This document shows positions 18,134-26,781 of a stretch of 62,183 nucleotides of DNA, one piece after another. Position 1 is the stretch's first letter. Each line of letters begins with the position of its first letter. The translations under genes and the position numbers were made by a program. This DNA comes from Myxococcota bacterium (GTDB lineage Bacteria > Myxococcota_A > UBA796 > CAJQPC01), in contig JAKLKD010000009.1 in assembly GCA_023150845.1 (NCBI GenBank), forward strand, positions 1 through 62,183, read 5' to 3'. The notes below the pieces were generated by a model, which saw only the letters and a list, made by a program, of their open reading frames with translations, did not search any database and was not told where the DNA came from.

Positions 18134-18834
18134 CGCCGGGACTCCAAGGTGCGGAAGGTCAAGAAGAGGAACCCGAAGGTCAAGAGCGCGAAGTAGGCGA
18201 TGTCCGCCGTGTCGATGACGCCCTTGGTGAACGAGCGCAGGTGCGGCAAGAGCGCGAGGTGGTCCAGCCGGGCCTGCCACTCCTCGCCGACGAGGCTCGA
18301 CGCGCTGCCGACGAGCCAGAGCGGCATCAAGAGCACGATGCCGCCCATGCCCGCGGCGACCTGATCATCGGTCAACGAGGAGGCGAAGAGCCCCCCGGCG
18401 CAGAACACGCCGCAGGTCAGGAGCAGGCCGAGGTAAGACGTCGCCACCACGCCCCAGTCGGGGTCGCCGTAATACGCCAAGATGGCGACGAAGAGGCCCG
18501 TGCCGAGGAGCATCACGAGGCACAAGGTCAACGACGCCAGCCACTTGCCGACGAGGATGGCCACCGGGGAGACCGGCGAGGTCATCAGCATCTCGAAGGT
18601 GCCGGTCTTCTGCTCCTCCGCGAAGTGCCGCATCGTGAGCATCGGCAGCACAAACATCAGGGAGATGGAGACGTTGCCGAGCATCACCCGCAGGCTCGCC
18701 TCCCCGGTGAGCGCGATGCCGAGGTAAAAGAACACCCCGGCCAAGAACAAGAAGACGCCCAGAAAGACGTAGGCGAGCGGGCTCACGAAGTAGGTGAGCA
18801 GCTCACGCTTGAGGATCGCGAAGGTGGCGGTCAC
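18124..18834 (-). CDS. ABC-2 type permease (GldF-like)
   Basis: 236 residues with six hydrophobic helices, typical for ABC-2 permeases of the GldF/NosY kind. The family-like segments are ILKRELLTYFVSPLAYVFLG at the N-terminus and LPMLTMRHFAEEQKTGTFEMLMTSPVS after the second helix. The start is GTG at 18834, overlapping the ATPase stop by 4 nt, which implies translational coupling. It forms the membrane channel for the ATPase at 18831-19760 and is followed by the GldG-like and DUF4340 subunits. Confidence 0.88.
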   Translation of the reverse strand: MTATFAILKRELLTYFVSPLAYVFLGVFLFLAGVFFYLGIALTGEASLRVMLGNVSISLMFVLPMLTMRHFAEEQKTGTFEMLMTSPVSPVAILVGKWLASLTLCLVMLLGTGLFVAILAYYGDPDWGVVATSYLGLLLTCGVFCAGGLFASSLTDDQVAAGMGGIVLLMPLWLVGSASSLVGEEWQARLDHLALLPHLRSFTKGVIDTADIAYFALLTFGFLFLTFRTLESRRWR

Positions 18835-19760
18835 GCGCCCTCCCGGCCGACGATGGACAGAAACGCCTCCTCTAAGGTGGGGATGGTGCGCTCCAGGCCA
18901 CGCACGCCCCAGCCACGGCCCACGGCCATGCTGGCGATGGCCGGGCGGGGATCGACGCCGGGCTCGGCCTCCACACGGAGCCCCTCCCCTTCGGGCTGCA
19001 CGACCTTCACCTCGGCCAGGGCCCCTACGGCGCGGGCGACGGCGGCGGGCTCTACCCCCGGGGCGTCGAGGCTCACCCGGAAGTACGCCGGGGCGGCCTG
19101 GGCGCGCACGGCCTCCATGGTGCCCGCGGCGGCGATCTTGCCCTTGTTGATGAGCACGACCTGGGCGCAGAGCGCCTCGACCTCGGGCAAGATGTGGGTG
19201 GAGAGGATGATGGTGTGATCCCCAGCCAGCCCCGCGATGAGCTCCCGCACGCCGACGTTCTGCGCCGGGTCGAGGCCCGAGGTGGGCTCGTCCAAGATGA
19301 GCACCGGGGGGTTGTGCAGGAGCGCCTGGGCGAGCCCGACGCGCTGGCGGTAGCCCTTGGAGAGCGTGCCGAGCACCCGGCGCTCCCAGCCGCGCAGACC
19401 CACACGCTCCATCACCTCGCCTACACGGCGCAGGCGATCGGCCCGGGGCAGCTCACGCAGCTCCGCGCAGAAGCGCAGGTACTCGCCGACGGTCAGCTCG
19501 CGGTAGAGCGGCGGGGTCTCGGGCAGGTAGCCCACGCGGCGCTTGACCTCGACGGGGTCCTCGAACACGTCGAAGCCCGCCACGACGGCCCGGCCCTCGG
19601 TCGCGGGCAAGAACCCGGTGAGCACACGCATCGTCGTCGTCTTGCCAGCGCCGTTGGGCCCGATAAAGCCCAGCACATGACCCTTCGGAACCGAGAAGCT
19701 CACGTCCTCGATCGCCGTGAAGGCGCCATACCGTTTGGTGAGATGCTCAACCTCAATCAT
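18831..19760 (-). CDS. ABC transporter ATP-binding protein (GldA-like)
   Basis: 309 residues. Walker A is GPNGAGKTT (about 34-42), the signature is LSKGYRQRVGLAQALLHNP, Walker B is VLILDEPTSGLDP, and the H-loop is STHILPEVE. A C-terminal extension of about 90 residues is typical of GldA/multidrug-type exporters. It starts the four-gene exporter operon and powers the GldF-like permease at the inner membrane. The divergent gene at 19839 leaves a 78-bp promoter region between them. Confidence 0.9.
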   Translation of the reverse strand: MIEVEHLTKRYGAFTAIEDVSFSVPKGHVLGFIGPNGAGKTTTMRVLTGFLPATEGRAVVAGFDVFEDPVEVKRRVGYLPETPPLYRELTVGEYLRFCAELRELPRADRLRRVGEVMERVGLRGWERRVLGTLSKGYRQRVGLAQALLHNPPVLILDEPTSGLDPAQNVGVRELIAGLAGDHTIILSTHILPEVEALCAQVVLINKGKIAAAGTMEAVRAQAAPAYFRVSLDAPGVEPAAVARAVGALAEVKVVQPEGEGLRVEAEPGVDPRPAIASMAVGRGWGVRGLERTIPTLEEAFLSIVGREGA

Positions 19761-19838
19761 GCCGTCGCCGGGTCCGCGCCTCTCCGCGTCGACGCGACGA
19801 CGACTTGCCGCGGCGGGGAGAGAGCATGGCGCTCTTTA

Positions 19839-20411
19839 ATGCAAGGCGCGGCCCAGGCAAGCGTGGCCCTCTTCCTCAGCCTCGCCATGGCGGGCCTCGG
19901 CCGGGCCGAGGTGGTGGACCGGGTGCTGGAGGTCGTCGGGGACCGCGCGATCACCGAGACCGACCTCGGCTTTGAGATCGAGCTCTCCGCCCGGGACGTG
20001 AGCCCCCTGCCGCCCTTTGAGGACCCCGGCGGGGACCCGATGCGCCGCCTGGAGGACGTCCGCATCCTGCGCCTGCTCGCCGGGGACATCGCCACGTTCC
20101 AGCCCAGCGCCGCCGAGGTCGACGCCCGCCTCGCCGCCCTGCGCGCGACCTTCCCCGACGAGCAGGGCTACGAGTCCTTCTTGCTCCGCTGGGTCGATGA
20201 TGAGGCCGGGCTCCGGGAGCAGATCTACGGGCGGATGGTCGCCGAGCGCTACGCCCTGCGCGCCTTGGGCGCCGTGGAGCTCGTCGAGGATCCCGCCGCC
20301 TGGACCGCCCGCTACGAGGCCTGGATGACCCCACGCCGCGCCGCCGTGCCCGTGCGGGTGGTCGGGGCCGCCGCGGCGCCGCCCCCGCCGAAGGGCCTGG
20401 AGTCACTGTGA
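19839..20411 (+). CDS. Periplasmic protein with SurA-like N-terminal domain
   Basis: 190 residues. A signal peptide (SVALFLSLAMAGLGRA) is followed by VVDRVLEVVGDRAITETDLGFEIEL, the pattern seen at the N-terminus of SurA-type chaperones. No peptidyl-prolyl isomerase (rotamase) domain follows; the protein ends in an Ala/Pro-rich tail. It could be a chaperone domain without isomerase activity. The ATG at 19839 is the first in-frame start giving a signal peptide, but the nearest purine-rich site (19815-19821) is further upstream than usual. It overlaps rimI by 4 nt. Confidence 0.7.
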   Translation: MQGAAQASVALFLSLAMAGLGRAEVVDRVLEVVGDRAITETDLGFEIELSARDVSPLPPFEDPGGDPMRRLEDVRILRLLAGDIATFQPSAAEVDARLAALRATFPDEQGYESFLLRWVDDEAGLREQIYGRMVAERYALRALGAVELVEDPAAWTARYEAWMTPRRAAVPVRVVGAAAAPPPPKGLESL

Positions 20412-20872
20412 ACGACGCCGATCAAGGCCCCCTGCCCTTCCGCCTGCGCCCGGCCACCCTCGACGACGTGCCGCGCCTCGCCGCCTTGGAGGCCAGCGCC
20501 ATGACCGGCGCCTGGACGGCGCAGGACCTCGCCGACGAGACCCGCTCGTCCCTCGCCCGCTTCGTGCTCGCCGAGTCCCCCGACGGCGAGGCCCTGGGCT
20601 ACGCCTTGGGCTGGGAGGTCGCCGGGGAGACGCAGATCCTGCGCATCGCCGTCGGCGCGACGTTTCGCCGCCAAGGGCTCGGCCGGGCGCTTCTTGAGGC
20701 GCTGTGCGCCGCCTGCGGAGGTGGGGAGGCGCTCCTGGAGGTGCGCGCCTCGAACCTGCCCGCCATCACCCTTTATGAGCGCGCGGGCTTCGTCGTCACG
20801 GGCCGACGAGAGGCTTACTATCGCGACGGCGAGGCCGCGCTCTTGATGTCGCGGCCCCCCCTAAATCCTTGA
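20408..20872 (+). CDS. rimI: GNAT N-acetyltransferase, RimI-like
   Basis: 154 residues of the GNAT fold. The acetyl-CoA loop is visible as FRRQGLGRALLEAL (motif A, R/Q-x-x-G-x-G/A), and ASNLPAITLYERAGFVVTGRREAYY is the RimI-like C-terminal block. RimI acetylates the N-terminal alanine of ribosomal protein bS18; the length fits. It starts at GTG 20408 overlapping the previous stop. RimI-like acetyltransferases have many paralogues with other substrates, so the exact target is not certain. Confidence 0.85.
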   Translation: MNDADQGPLPFRLRPATLDDVPRLAALEASAMTGAWTAQDLADETRSSLARFVLAESPDGEALGYALGWEVAGETQILRIAVGATFRRQGLGRALLEALCAACGGGEALLEVRASNLPAITLYERAGFVVTGRREAYYRDGEAALLMSRPPLNP

Positions 20873-20883
20873 GAAGACGACCA

Positions 20884-20899
20884 CCGCCTTGCAAGGCGG
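20884..20899. promoter_or_regulatory. 16-bp perfect palindrome CCGCCTTGCAAGGCGG
   Basis: It lies between rimI (stop 20872) and the lipoprotein gene (ATG 20942). It may be a hairpin ending the rimI transcript or an operator for the lipoprotein gene. GACAAT at about 20911-20916 could act as a -10 box after it. No T-tract follows. Confidence 0.4.
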
Positions 20900-20941
20900 C
20901 GGCAAAACGGCGACAATGACGCGACCAACCATGGAGACGCC

Positions 20942-21568
20942 ATGAACCTTCGCCTGATCCTCGCTCTGCTCGGAACCTCCGCCCTCTTCGCCTGCGCCGG
21001 TGACAAGGAGGTCACTGACGACACCGCCCCGGCCCCCGACGACAGCGCCGTCGAGGGTGACGCCGACGCTGACTCCGACAGCGACTCGGACACCGACTCC
21101 GACTCCGACGCCGACGTGACCTACACCAGCTGGTCTGGCGTGGAGACCTTCTCCTACGACTTCTCCCTCTCGCCGGGCAACCGCGAGTGCGACATGATCT
21201 GGAACACCACCGGCACGCCCTCCACCACGGACTGCCCGGACTGCCTCTTCGCCTTCGACGTCACCCTGACCTACGACTCGGCGAACAGCGTCTCCTCCGA
21301 CAACTGCTCCAGCCTCGCCGGTGACCTCGAGTACTCCTACGGCTACGTCGAGGACTACTACGGCTACCCCGCGATCACCTTCGCTTATGACTACTACGGC
21401 ACCATCTACTGGTTCGCCTTCGGCGACGCCGAGTTCGACGCCAGCAACGACACGCTGAAGTACACCTCGGGCAGCTACGTCGACTACGCCTACAGCGGCT
21501 ACTACACGGGCTACGTCACCTACTACTACACCCGCTACTACACGGGCGACGTCCAGCTCTCCAAGTGA
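20942..21568 (+). CDS. Lipoprotein with Asp/Ser-rich linker and Tyr-rich C-terminal domain
   Basis: 208 residues. The signal peptide ends in LFAC (lipobox), giving a lipoprotein. Residues of about 25-60 are Asp-rich, including a DSDSD-type spacer common in surface lipoproteins of Myxococcota. The mature domain has Cys residues that could pair (NRECD, TDCPDC, DNCSS) and a strikingly Tyr-rich C-terminal third with repeated YY and YXGY. GGAG lies 5 nt before the ATG. A strong terminator follows. Function unknown; a surface or adhesive role is a guess. Confidence 0.85.
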   Translation: MNLRLILALLGTSALFACAGDKEVTDDTAPAPDDSAVEGDADADSDSDSDTDSDSDADVTYTSWSGVETFSYDFSLSPGNRECDMIWNTTGTPSTTDCPDCLFAFDVTLTYDSANSVSSDNCSSLAGDLEYSYGYVEDYYGYPAITFAYDYYGTIYWFAFGDAEFDASNDTLKYTSGSYVDYAYSGYYTGYVTYYYTRYYTGDVQLSK

Positions 21569-21590
21569 GCTGAGCGCCCTCCGGGCTCTG

Positions 21591-21622
21591 GGGGAGGTGG
21601 TTCGCCACCTCCCCTTTTGTTT
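21591..21622 (+). terminator. Rho-independent terminator
   Basis: A perfect 10-bp stem GGGGAGGTGG/CCACCTCCCC with a TTCG tetraloop is followed by TTTTGTTT. It ends the transcript of the lipoprotein gene. A second T-run lies about 10 bp further on, before the convergent TPR gene's stop at 21652. Confidence 0.95.
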
Positions 21623-21651
21623 GGGCCCCCTTTTTTTGGACCCCCGATTTG

Positions 21652-23856
21652 TCAGCCGCGCAGGCGGATGAGGGCGCTGAGGCGCTCCTGGGGCAGGTCC
21701 ACACGCAGCCGGGCCGCGGTGAGGAGGGCGTCCCAGGCCTCTTGGGAGCAGCCCGTCGTCGGGTGCACAAACCAGGCGTCGATGAGGCGCTGGAGCTGCC
21801 AGGCCGTCTCGCCGTCTTGAAGCGCCGTCGGCAGCAGCTCCAAGGCCGCCTCCAGCTCCCCCGGCGAGGCGCTGCCCGCGGCGAGGCGACCGGCGTAGAC
21901 GGCGACGGTCTCCGCGGCGTCGAAGGGCAGGCCCTCGACCATCTGCAGGGCGCGCTCGAAGGCCTCGGCGGCCTGGGCAAAGTCGCGGCGGATCAAGGCG
22001 ACCTCCCCGCAGAGCCGCGCCACACGCTGCATCACCCGGCCCTGGCGGCTGGCCAAGGCGAGCTCGATGGCGGCGTCGGCGGCGTCTACGGCCTCGGCGC
22101 GCTCCATCGCCGCCAAGGCCAAGGCGAGGCCGACGTTGAGCTCAGCGCGCTCGGCGAGCTGGCCCTCTGGGCTGAGGCCGAGGGCCCGGCGCCAGCCCAT
22201 CGAGGATTCCAGGTGCCGCCCTCCGCGCCAGGCCGTCAGCGCCAAGGAGATCTCGCCCCGCAGCACCCGGTCGGCCTGGTCCATGCGGCGGCGGAGGTGT
22301 AAGGACCGCGCGAAGGCGGCGTAGGCGCCTTGGGTGTCGCCGATCCGGTAGAGCAGCTCGCCGATGGTCGCCGAGGCGCGGTCGATGAGCTCGATCTCGC
22401 CGAGGCGCTCCGCCTCCTCGCGGCACTCCCGGGCGAGCCGCAGGGCCTCGTTCACCCGGGCGGGGTCTGAAGACGCGAGGCGCAGCACCCGCAGGCGGCC
22501 GATGCGCACCCCGCGCGGGCGCCGGGCCTCCCGCTCGTGCAGGCGGTGCTGCCAGGCCGCCGTCGCCGTGCCGTCCCCCTCCCAGCCATGCAGCCGGGCG
22601 AGCTGGTCGAGGAAAAAGTCTTGCGCCGCCGAGACCTCCGCCAGGGGGAGCGCCGGGCTGTCGGGATCGGCCCGGGTGGCGTAGTCCAGGGCGTTGAGGG
22701 CCTGCTGGGCGGCGTCGGCGCGGCGCTCGACCCCGGCCAAGGCGGCGCTGCGGGCGTGGTGGGCCCAGGCCAAGGCCCAGGGGCTCTCCGGCGCGGCCAT
22801 AGGCACGGCGCGGGCCTCCTCGACGGCGCGCTCGGCGAAGGTCAGGGCCTCGGGCATGTGCTGGCGGCGGCGCGCGTTGCAGAGCGCGAGGCGGGTGTAG
22901 AGCAAGGAGCGCGGGAGGGGCGCGGTCTCGACGTTGAGGGCGGCGAGGAGGTGGTGCTCCAAGAAGGCCGCCAGCTCGTCGTCGGAGCCCTGGGGGCGCA
23001 GGGCGCTGGCCGAGTTGGCGATGAGGGTGTGGACCTCGGCGCGCTCGGCGGGGGTGAGCTTGGGGTCGAGGGTCAAGAGCGTCTCGCCCAGGAGCAGGAC
23101 CCCGGAGAAGCCGTAGGCGTCAAACGACCCGCGGATGGCCGCGAGGGTCAGCGCCCGGGCCTCGGCCCCGCCGCCGCTGACCATGGCGCTCCAGGCGCGG
23201 CGCTCCAGGTCGTCGTCAAAAGGCGCCAAGGGCAGGGGCGCGAGGCGCGTCTCGGGGTTCATCGGCGACGGCCCGATGAGCTGCTCCGGGCGCGCGCCGG
23301 TCTGGGCGAGGAGCTGGGTCAGCTCGACGTCGGCGAGGCGCCACATGCGGCGGCCGTGGAGGTCGTCGGGCTCACCGCTCGGGTCGTGGCCGATGGTGAG
23401 CGGCGGCCGCGCGCTCGACGGCAGGCTGAGCCAGGCGTAAGCCATCGCCGTGAGGCTCTCGACGTCGATCGCGGCGAGGTCGGGGATCGACACCGCCCGG
23501 CACCGCGGGAGGAGCACCGCGCAGAGCGCCCCGGCGCCGCCGACGGCCGGCCGATAGACGCTCGGCACAAGGGGCAAGAAGCTCAGCAGGCGCGGAGGCG
23601 GCGACGGCGGCGCGCCGAGGCCACGGAACACCCGGGAGAGCGTGGCCCGATAGGGGTGGACGACCTCCTCGACCCACTGCAGGCCGAGCTCCTCGATGGA
23701 CCAAGAGAGCAGGCGCCGCAGGCCGCCCCAAGGTCGCGAGACGCCGCCTCTCAGCACGAGCGCGTGGCGCTGGTCGGGCCAGAGGGCCGGGTCCCGAGCG
23801 AGCTGCTGCTTGGGACCGAACAGCACACGAAGCGATGTCGGCGAGGTGAGGGTCAC
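21652..23856 (-). CDS. Tetratricopeptide-repeat protein, 734 residues
   Basis: Helical repeats of the TPR/SEL kind fill the C-terminal two thirds, e.g. IGELLYRIGDTQGAYAAFARSLHLRRR, ALALAAMERAEAVDAADAAIELAL and LIRRDFAQAAEAFERALQ. The N-terminal about 230 residues are not recognisable and lack a Walker motif, so this is not an obvious STAND ATPase. No signal peptide, so it is probably cytoplasmic. The start is GTG at 23856 without a strong Shine-Dalgarno. It reads in the same direction as the trp operon but is separated by two hairpins. Function unknown; such proteins usually act as scaffolds. Confidence 0.8.
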   Translation of the reverse strand: MTLTSPTSLRVLFGPKQQLARDPALWPDQRHALVLRGGVSRPWGGLRRLLSWSIEELGLQWVEEVVHPYRATLSRVFRGLGAPPSPPPRLLSFLPLVPSVYRPAVGGAGALCAVLLPRCRAVSIPDLAAIDVESLTAMAYAWLSLPSSARPPLTIGHDPSGEPDDLHGRRMWRLADVELTQLLAQTGARPEQLIGPSPMNPETRLAPLPLAPFDDDLERRAWSAMVSGGGAEARALTLAAIRGSFDAYGFSGVLLLGETLLTLDPKLTPAERAEVHTLIANSASALRPQGSDDELAAFLEHHLLAALNVETAPLPRSLLYTRLALCNARRRQHMPEALTFAERAVEEARAVPMAAPESPWALAWAHHARSAALAGVERRADAAQQALNALDYATRADPDSPALPLAEVSAAQDFFLDQLARLHGWEGDGTATAAWQHRLHEREARRPRGVRIGRLRVLRLASSDPARVNEALRLARECREEAERLGEIELIDRASATIGELLYRIGDTQGAYAAFARSLHLRRRMDQADRVLRGEISLALTAWRGGRHLESSMGWRRALGLSPEGQLAERAELNVGLALALAAMERAEAVDAADAAIELALASRQGRVMQRVARLCGEVALIRRDFAQAAEAFERALQMVEGLPFDAAETVAVYAGRLAAGSASPGELEAALELLPTALQDGETAWQLQRLIDAWFVHPTTGCSQEAWDALLTAARLRVDLPQERLSALIRLRG

Positions 23857-23869
23857 CGCGCACTTTTAA

Positions 23870-23919
23870 CCCCTGCGGAGGCCCGCAGGGGCGCTAGAAC
23901 ACGCTCCTCCACAGGAGCG
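23870..23919. other. Two adjacent hairpins between trp operon end and TPR gene
   Basis: CCCCTGCGG (23870-23878) pairs with CCGCAGGGG (23883-23891). CGCTCCT (23902-23908) pairs with AGGAGCG (23913-23919). They sit downstream of the small ORF that follows trpA and just before the TPR gene start, where a transcription end is expected, but neither has a U-tract on the minus strand. Confidence 0.45.
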
Positions 23920-23970
23920 CGACATGATGACGCGCCAGAGCCTATCCAGCGCGCGCCGAGGATGAAGCTT

Positions 23971-24129
23971 CTAGCGCCGCGCTGTGACGCCGACGCGATC
24001 GTCGTTGGCGCGTTCGCGGCGCAGACGCTCCGCCGAACGCAGAGAGTGGTCGGTCACGCCGAGGGTGCGTTCATGCTCGTCCGCCCCAAGGGAGACGGCG
24101 ACCTTGGGGTTGAGCAGGTGGAGCTTCAT
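23971..24129 (-). CDS. Small ORF after trpA, 52 residues
   Basis: It starts MKLHLLNPKVAVSLGAD and ends AGAR-type basic (GVTARR). GAGG lies 6 nt before its ATG at 24129, and codon third positions are G/C in most codons, both in favour of real coding. It is hydrophilic, charged and helical, with no signal peptide. It follows trpA after 39 bp that contain a hairpin (24138-24157). I recognise no family; it may be a small protein cotranscribed with trp genes. Confidence 0.5.
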   Translation of the reverse strand: MKLHLLNPKVAVSLGADEHERTLGVTDHSLRSAERLRRERANDDRVGVTARR

Positions 24130-24137
24130 GGGCACCT

Positions 24138-24157
24138 CGCTTGTCGAATCACAAGCG
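24138..24157 (-). other. Intercistronic hairpin after trpA
   Basis: CGCTTGT and ACAAGCG, 7 bp, with a 6-base loop. The trpA stop lies 11 nt upstream on the minus strand. It is followed directly by the AGG of the small ORF ribosome site rather than a U-tract, so it is more likely to be an mRNA stability or coupling element than a terminator. Confidence 0.5.
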
Positions 24158-24168
24158 ATAGTTTCATT

Positions 24169-24960
24169 TCAATCTATTTCAGAGTCGAGGGCCGCGCGCA
24201 AGGATCGTGTGAGGGCTCCCAGCGAACCGGCAGAATCGTCGCGTTGTTCAGCGACAATTCGCACCAACGCGGAGCCCACGACGACGCCGTCCGCGGCGCG
24301 GGCGACGAGGCGCGCGTCCTCAGGGGTCGCCACGCCGAAGCCGACGGCCAGAGGAAGCCCCGCCAAGGAGCGCACCCGGGCGATCCGCTTGAGGAGCGCC
24401 TCATCCCCGGCGAACGCCGCCCCGGTCACCCCGGTCATTGAGACGTAATATAAAAACCCCGCGCCAGCCTGGGCGATGGCGGCCACGCGGTCGTCGGGGG
24501 TCGTCGGCGCCACGAGCAGGATGGGGTAGACGCCCCGGGCGCGCAGGGCGTCGCGCAGCTCCGGCTCCTCCTCCGGCGGGCAGTCCACACAGAGCAGGCC
24601 GTCGATGCCGACCTCGGCGCAGCGCCGGGCGAGGCGCTCATAGCCGTAGGCCAGAAACGGGTTGAGGTAGCCGAACAGCACCAGGGCGGCGTCCCCTTTG
24701 AGCTGCTTGGCGAGGTCCAGCGCGTCGTCGAGGCACGCCCCGGCGGCCAAGGCGCGCTCGCTGGCCTGCTGAATCGCCGGGCCGTCGGCGCCGGGGTCCG
24801 AGAACGGCACGCCGATCTCGACGACGTCGGCGCCGCCGTCGATGAGCGCCTGAAAGAGCGGCAGGTGGGCCTGGGGGCTCGGGTCCCCGGCGCAGAGATA
24901 GGTCACCAGCACCTTTCGCCCGGCGCCGAACACCCGGTCAAGGCGGTTCTCGCTCGTCAT
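24169..24960 (-). CDS. trpA: Tryptophan synthase alpha subunit
   Basis: 263 residues. It cleaves indole-3-glycerol phosphate to indole and glyceraldehyde 3-phosphate in the TrpA2B2 complex. The catalytic residues are E48 ([11 protein letters not shown]) and D59 (GADGP); the usual Leu after SDP is Gly here. The phosphate-binding region ([26 protein letters not shown]) is intact. It overlaps trpB by 4 nt, as the last biosynthetic gene of the trp operon. Confidence 0.97.
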   Translation of the reverse strand: MTSENRLDRVFGAGRKVLVTYLCAGDPSPQAHLPLFQALIDGGADVVEIGVPFSDPGADGPAIQQASERALAAGACLDDALDLAKQLKGDAALVLFGYLNPFLAYGYERLARRCAEVGIDGLLCVDCPPEEEPELRDALRARGVYPILLVAPTTPDDRVAAIAQAGAGFLYYVSMTGVTGAAFAGDEALLKRIARVRSLAGLPLAVGFGVATPEDARLVARAADGVVVGSALVRIVAEQRDDSAGSLGALTRSLRAALDSEID

Positions 24961-26141
24961 AAGCCCAGCTCCCGCACGAGGGTCTCCATGTCTTTGTCGC
25001 CGCGCCCGCTCAAGTTCACGACGATGTGGGCGTCCCGGCCGGTGAACTGAATCACCCGGGGCAGGGCCGCCAGGGCGTGCGCCGTCTCTAAGGCCGGGAT
25101 GATGCCCTCACTCAAGGCCAAGGCCCGGGTGGCCTCCAGGGCCTCGTCATCCGTCGCCGAGAGGTACCGCGCCCGGCCCGTGTCGTTGAGCCAGGCGTGC
25201 TCGGGGCCCACGCCGGGGTAGTCCAGGCCCGCGCTGATGCTGTGCGCCGCGGCGACCTGGCCCTTGTTGTCTTGGAGCAAGTACGTCTTCTGGCCGTGGA
25301 GCACGCCGATCTGGTTGCCGAAGATCGACGCCGCGTGACGCCCCGTGCCGAGCCCAGCGCCCGCGGCCTCGACGCCGAACAACATCACGCTCATGTCGTT
25401 GCGGAAGGCGTGGAAGATGCCCATGGCGTTGCTGCCGCCGCCCACACAGGCCACGACCGCCGCGGGCAGCTCCACACCCTGGGCCTGGAGCTGCCGCCGG
25501 GTCTCCTCGCCGATGACCGCCTGCAGCTCCCGCACCATCACCGGGTAGGGGTGGGGCCCGGCGACGGAGCCGATGCAGTAGAAAGTATCGCGAACGTTCG
25601 TCACCCAGTCCCGCAGGGCCTCGTTCATCGCGTCCTTGAGCGTCTTGGTCCCTGAGCGCACCGGGCGGACCTCGGCGCCGAGGAGCTTCATGCGGGCCAC
25701 GTTGAGGCGCTGGCGCTCGGTGTCCTCCTCGCCCATGTAGACCACGCAGGGCAGGCCGAAGAGCGCGCAGGCCGTCGCCGTCGCCACGCCGTGCTGCCCG
25801 GCGCCGGTCTCGGCGATCACCCGGGTCTTGCCCATCCGTTTGGCGAGGAGCACCTGGCCCATGCAGTTGTTGATCTTGTGGGCGCCAGTGTGGTTGAGGT
25901 CCTCCCGCTTGAGCCAGAGATGGCAGCCGAGCTGCTCGCCGAGGCGCCGGGCGCGGTAGAGCCGGGACGGGCGGCCGACGTAGTCCTCCAGAAGCCCCCG
26001 CAGGGTGGCGCGGAAGCTGGGATCGGCCCAGGCGCTCTCCCAGGCGGCGGTGAGCTCCTCCAGGGGCGGGATGAGGGTCTCGGCGACGTAACGACCCCCG
26101 AAGGGCCCGAAGTGGCCGCGGGGATCAGGGACTGCGGGCAT
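24957..26141 (-). CDS. trpB: Tryptophan synthase beta subunit
   Basis: 394 residues from the ATG at 26141 ([19 protein letters not shown]), chosen for its AGGAG 5 nt upstream; a longer start at 26183 would overlap trpF more. The PLP lysine is K89 in HTGAHKINN, with the phosphate loop GGGSNAMG later. It condenses indole with serine to make tryptophan. The sequence is the TrpB1 type that pairs with TrpA. It overlaps the 3' end of trpF by 17 nt. Confidence 0.97.
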   Translation of the reverse strand: MPAVPDPRGHFGPFGGRYVAETLIPPLEELTAAWESAWADPSFRATLRGLLEDYVGRPSRLYRARRLGEQLGCHLWLKREDLNHTGAHKINNCMGQVLLAKRMGKTRVIAETGAGQHGVATATACALFGLPCVVYMGEEDTERQRLNVARMKLLGAEVRPVRSGTKTLKDAMNEALRDWVTNVRDTFYCIGSVAGPHPYPVMVRELQAVIGEETRRQLQAQGVELPAAVVACVGGGSNAMGIFHAFRNDMSVMLFGVEAAGAGLGTGRHAASIFGNQIGVLHGQKTYLLQDNKGQVAAAHSISAGLDYPGVGPEHAWLNDTGRARYLSATDDEALEATRALALSEGIIPALETAHALAALPRVIQFTGRDAHIVVNLSGRGDKDMETLVRELGL

Positions 26142-26778
26142 CTTGGCTCCTGCATCCGCGCAGAAACGCGGAGATCTTCTCAAGGCTCTGATGGCCAGGG
26201 GACGACTCTACGCCTGAAGCGACATCGACGCCGAAGGGTTGCACCTCGGCGACGATCTCGGCGACGGTCTCGGGCTTGAGGCCCCCCGCGAGCACGAGCT
26301 CCCCGAGGCGCGCGGCCTCCCGGGCGAGCTTGAGATCGACGGTCTTGCCCGTGCCCCCGTGCTCCCCCGGGGCGAAGGCGTCGAGCAAAAACCGCCGCCC
26401 GGCCCGGGCCCGCAGGGTCTCCATCACCCCAGGCGCCGCGGCGAAGGCCCGGAGCTGGTTCACGCCGAGCCAGGCGCCGAAGCCGTCGGGCAGGTCCCCG
26501 TGGAGCTGCACCGAGGTGGGGCCGACGTGGTCCACCCAGGCCGCGAGCTGGTCCTCGCTGGGGTTCACGACGACGAGGAAGGTCTCTGTCGGCGGGCGGC
26601 CGTCCTGGCGCTCGGCCTCGCGTAAGGCGGCGCAGATCTCCGCGGCCTCCTCCAGCGAGATCGACCGAGGTGAGGGCGGGTAGAGGTTGAGGCCCACGGC
26701 GTCGGCGCCTTCAGCCCGGGCGTGGAGCGCGGCCTCGGGGCGACGCACGCCGCAGATCTTCACCCAGAGCCGCGCCAC
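26125..26778 (-). CDS. trpF: Phosphoribosylanthranilate isomerase
   Basis: 217 residues of the TIM-barrel TrpF family: [12 protein letters not shown] at the N-terminus with the catalytic Cys, [39 protein letters not shown] with the catalytic Asp, and [13 protein letters not shown] at the C-terminus. It converts phosphoribosylanthranilate to CdRP. It is a separate gene here, unlike the trpCF fusion of E. coli. It begins 3 bp after the trpDC stop. Confidence 0.96.
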   Translation of the reverse strand: MARLWVKICGVRRPEAALHARAEGADAVGLNLYPPSPRSISLEEAAEICAALREAERQDGRPPTETFLVVVNPSEDQLAAWVDHVGPTSVQLHGDLPDGFGAWLGVNQLRAFAAAPGVMETLRARAGRRFLLDAFAPGEHGGTGKTVDLKLAREAARLGELVLAGGLKPETVAEIVAEVQPFGVDVASGVESSPGHQSLEKISAFLRGCRSQDARSP

Positions 26779-26781
26779 GGC

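Noticed and set aside
16664-18196. 510-codon plus-strand frame opposite the GldG-like gene
   Set aside because: Low-complexity Ala/Arg/Gly/Glu product; the minus-strand GldG-like gene is clearly real.
23924-23965. 13-codon plus-strand leader-like ORF after an AGGAG
   Set aside because: Nothing follows it on that strand.
26141-26183. Longer trpB start (42 bp upstream)
   Set aside because: Adds a non-family Arg-rich N-terminus and more overlap with trpF; AGGAG favours 26141.
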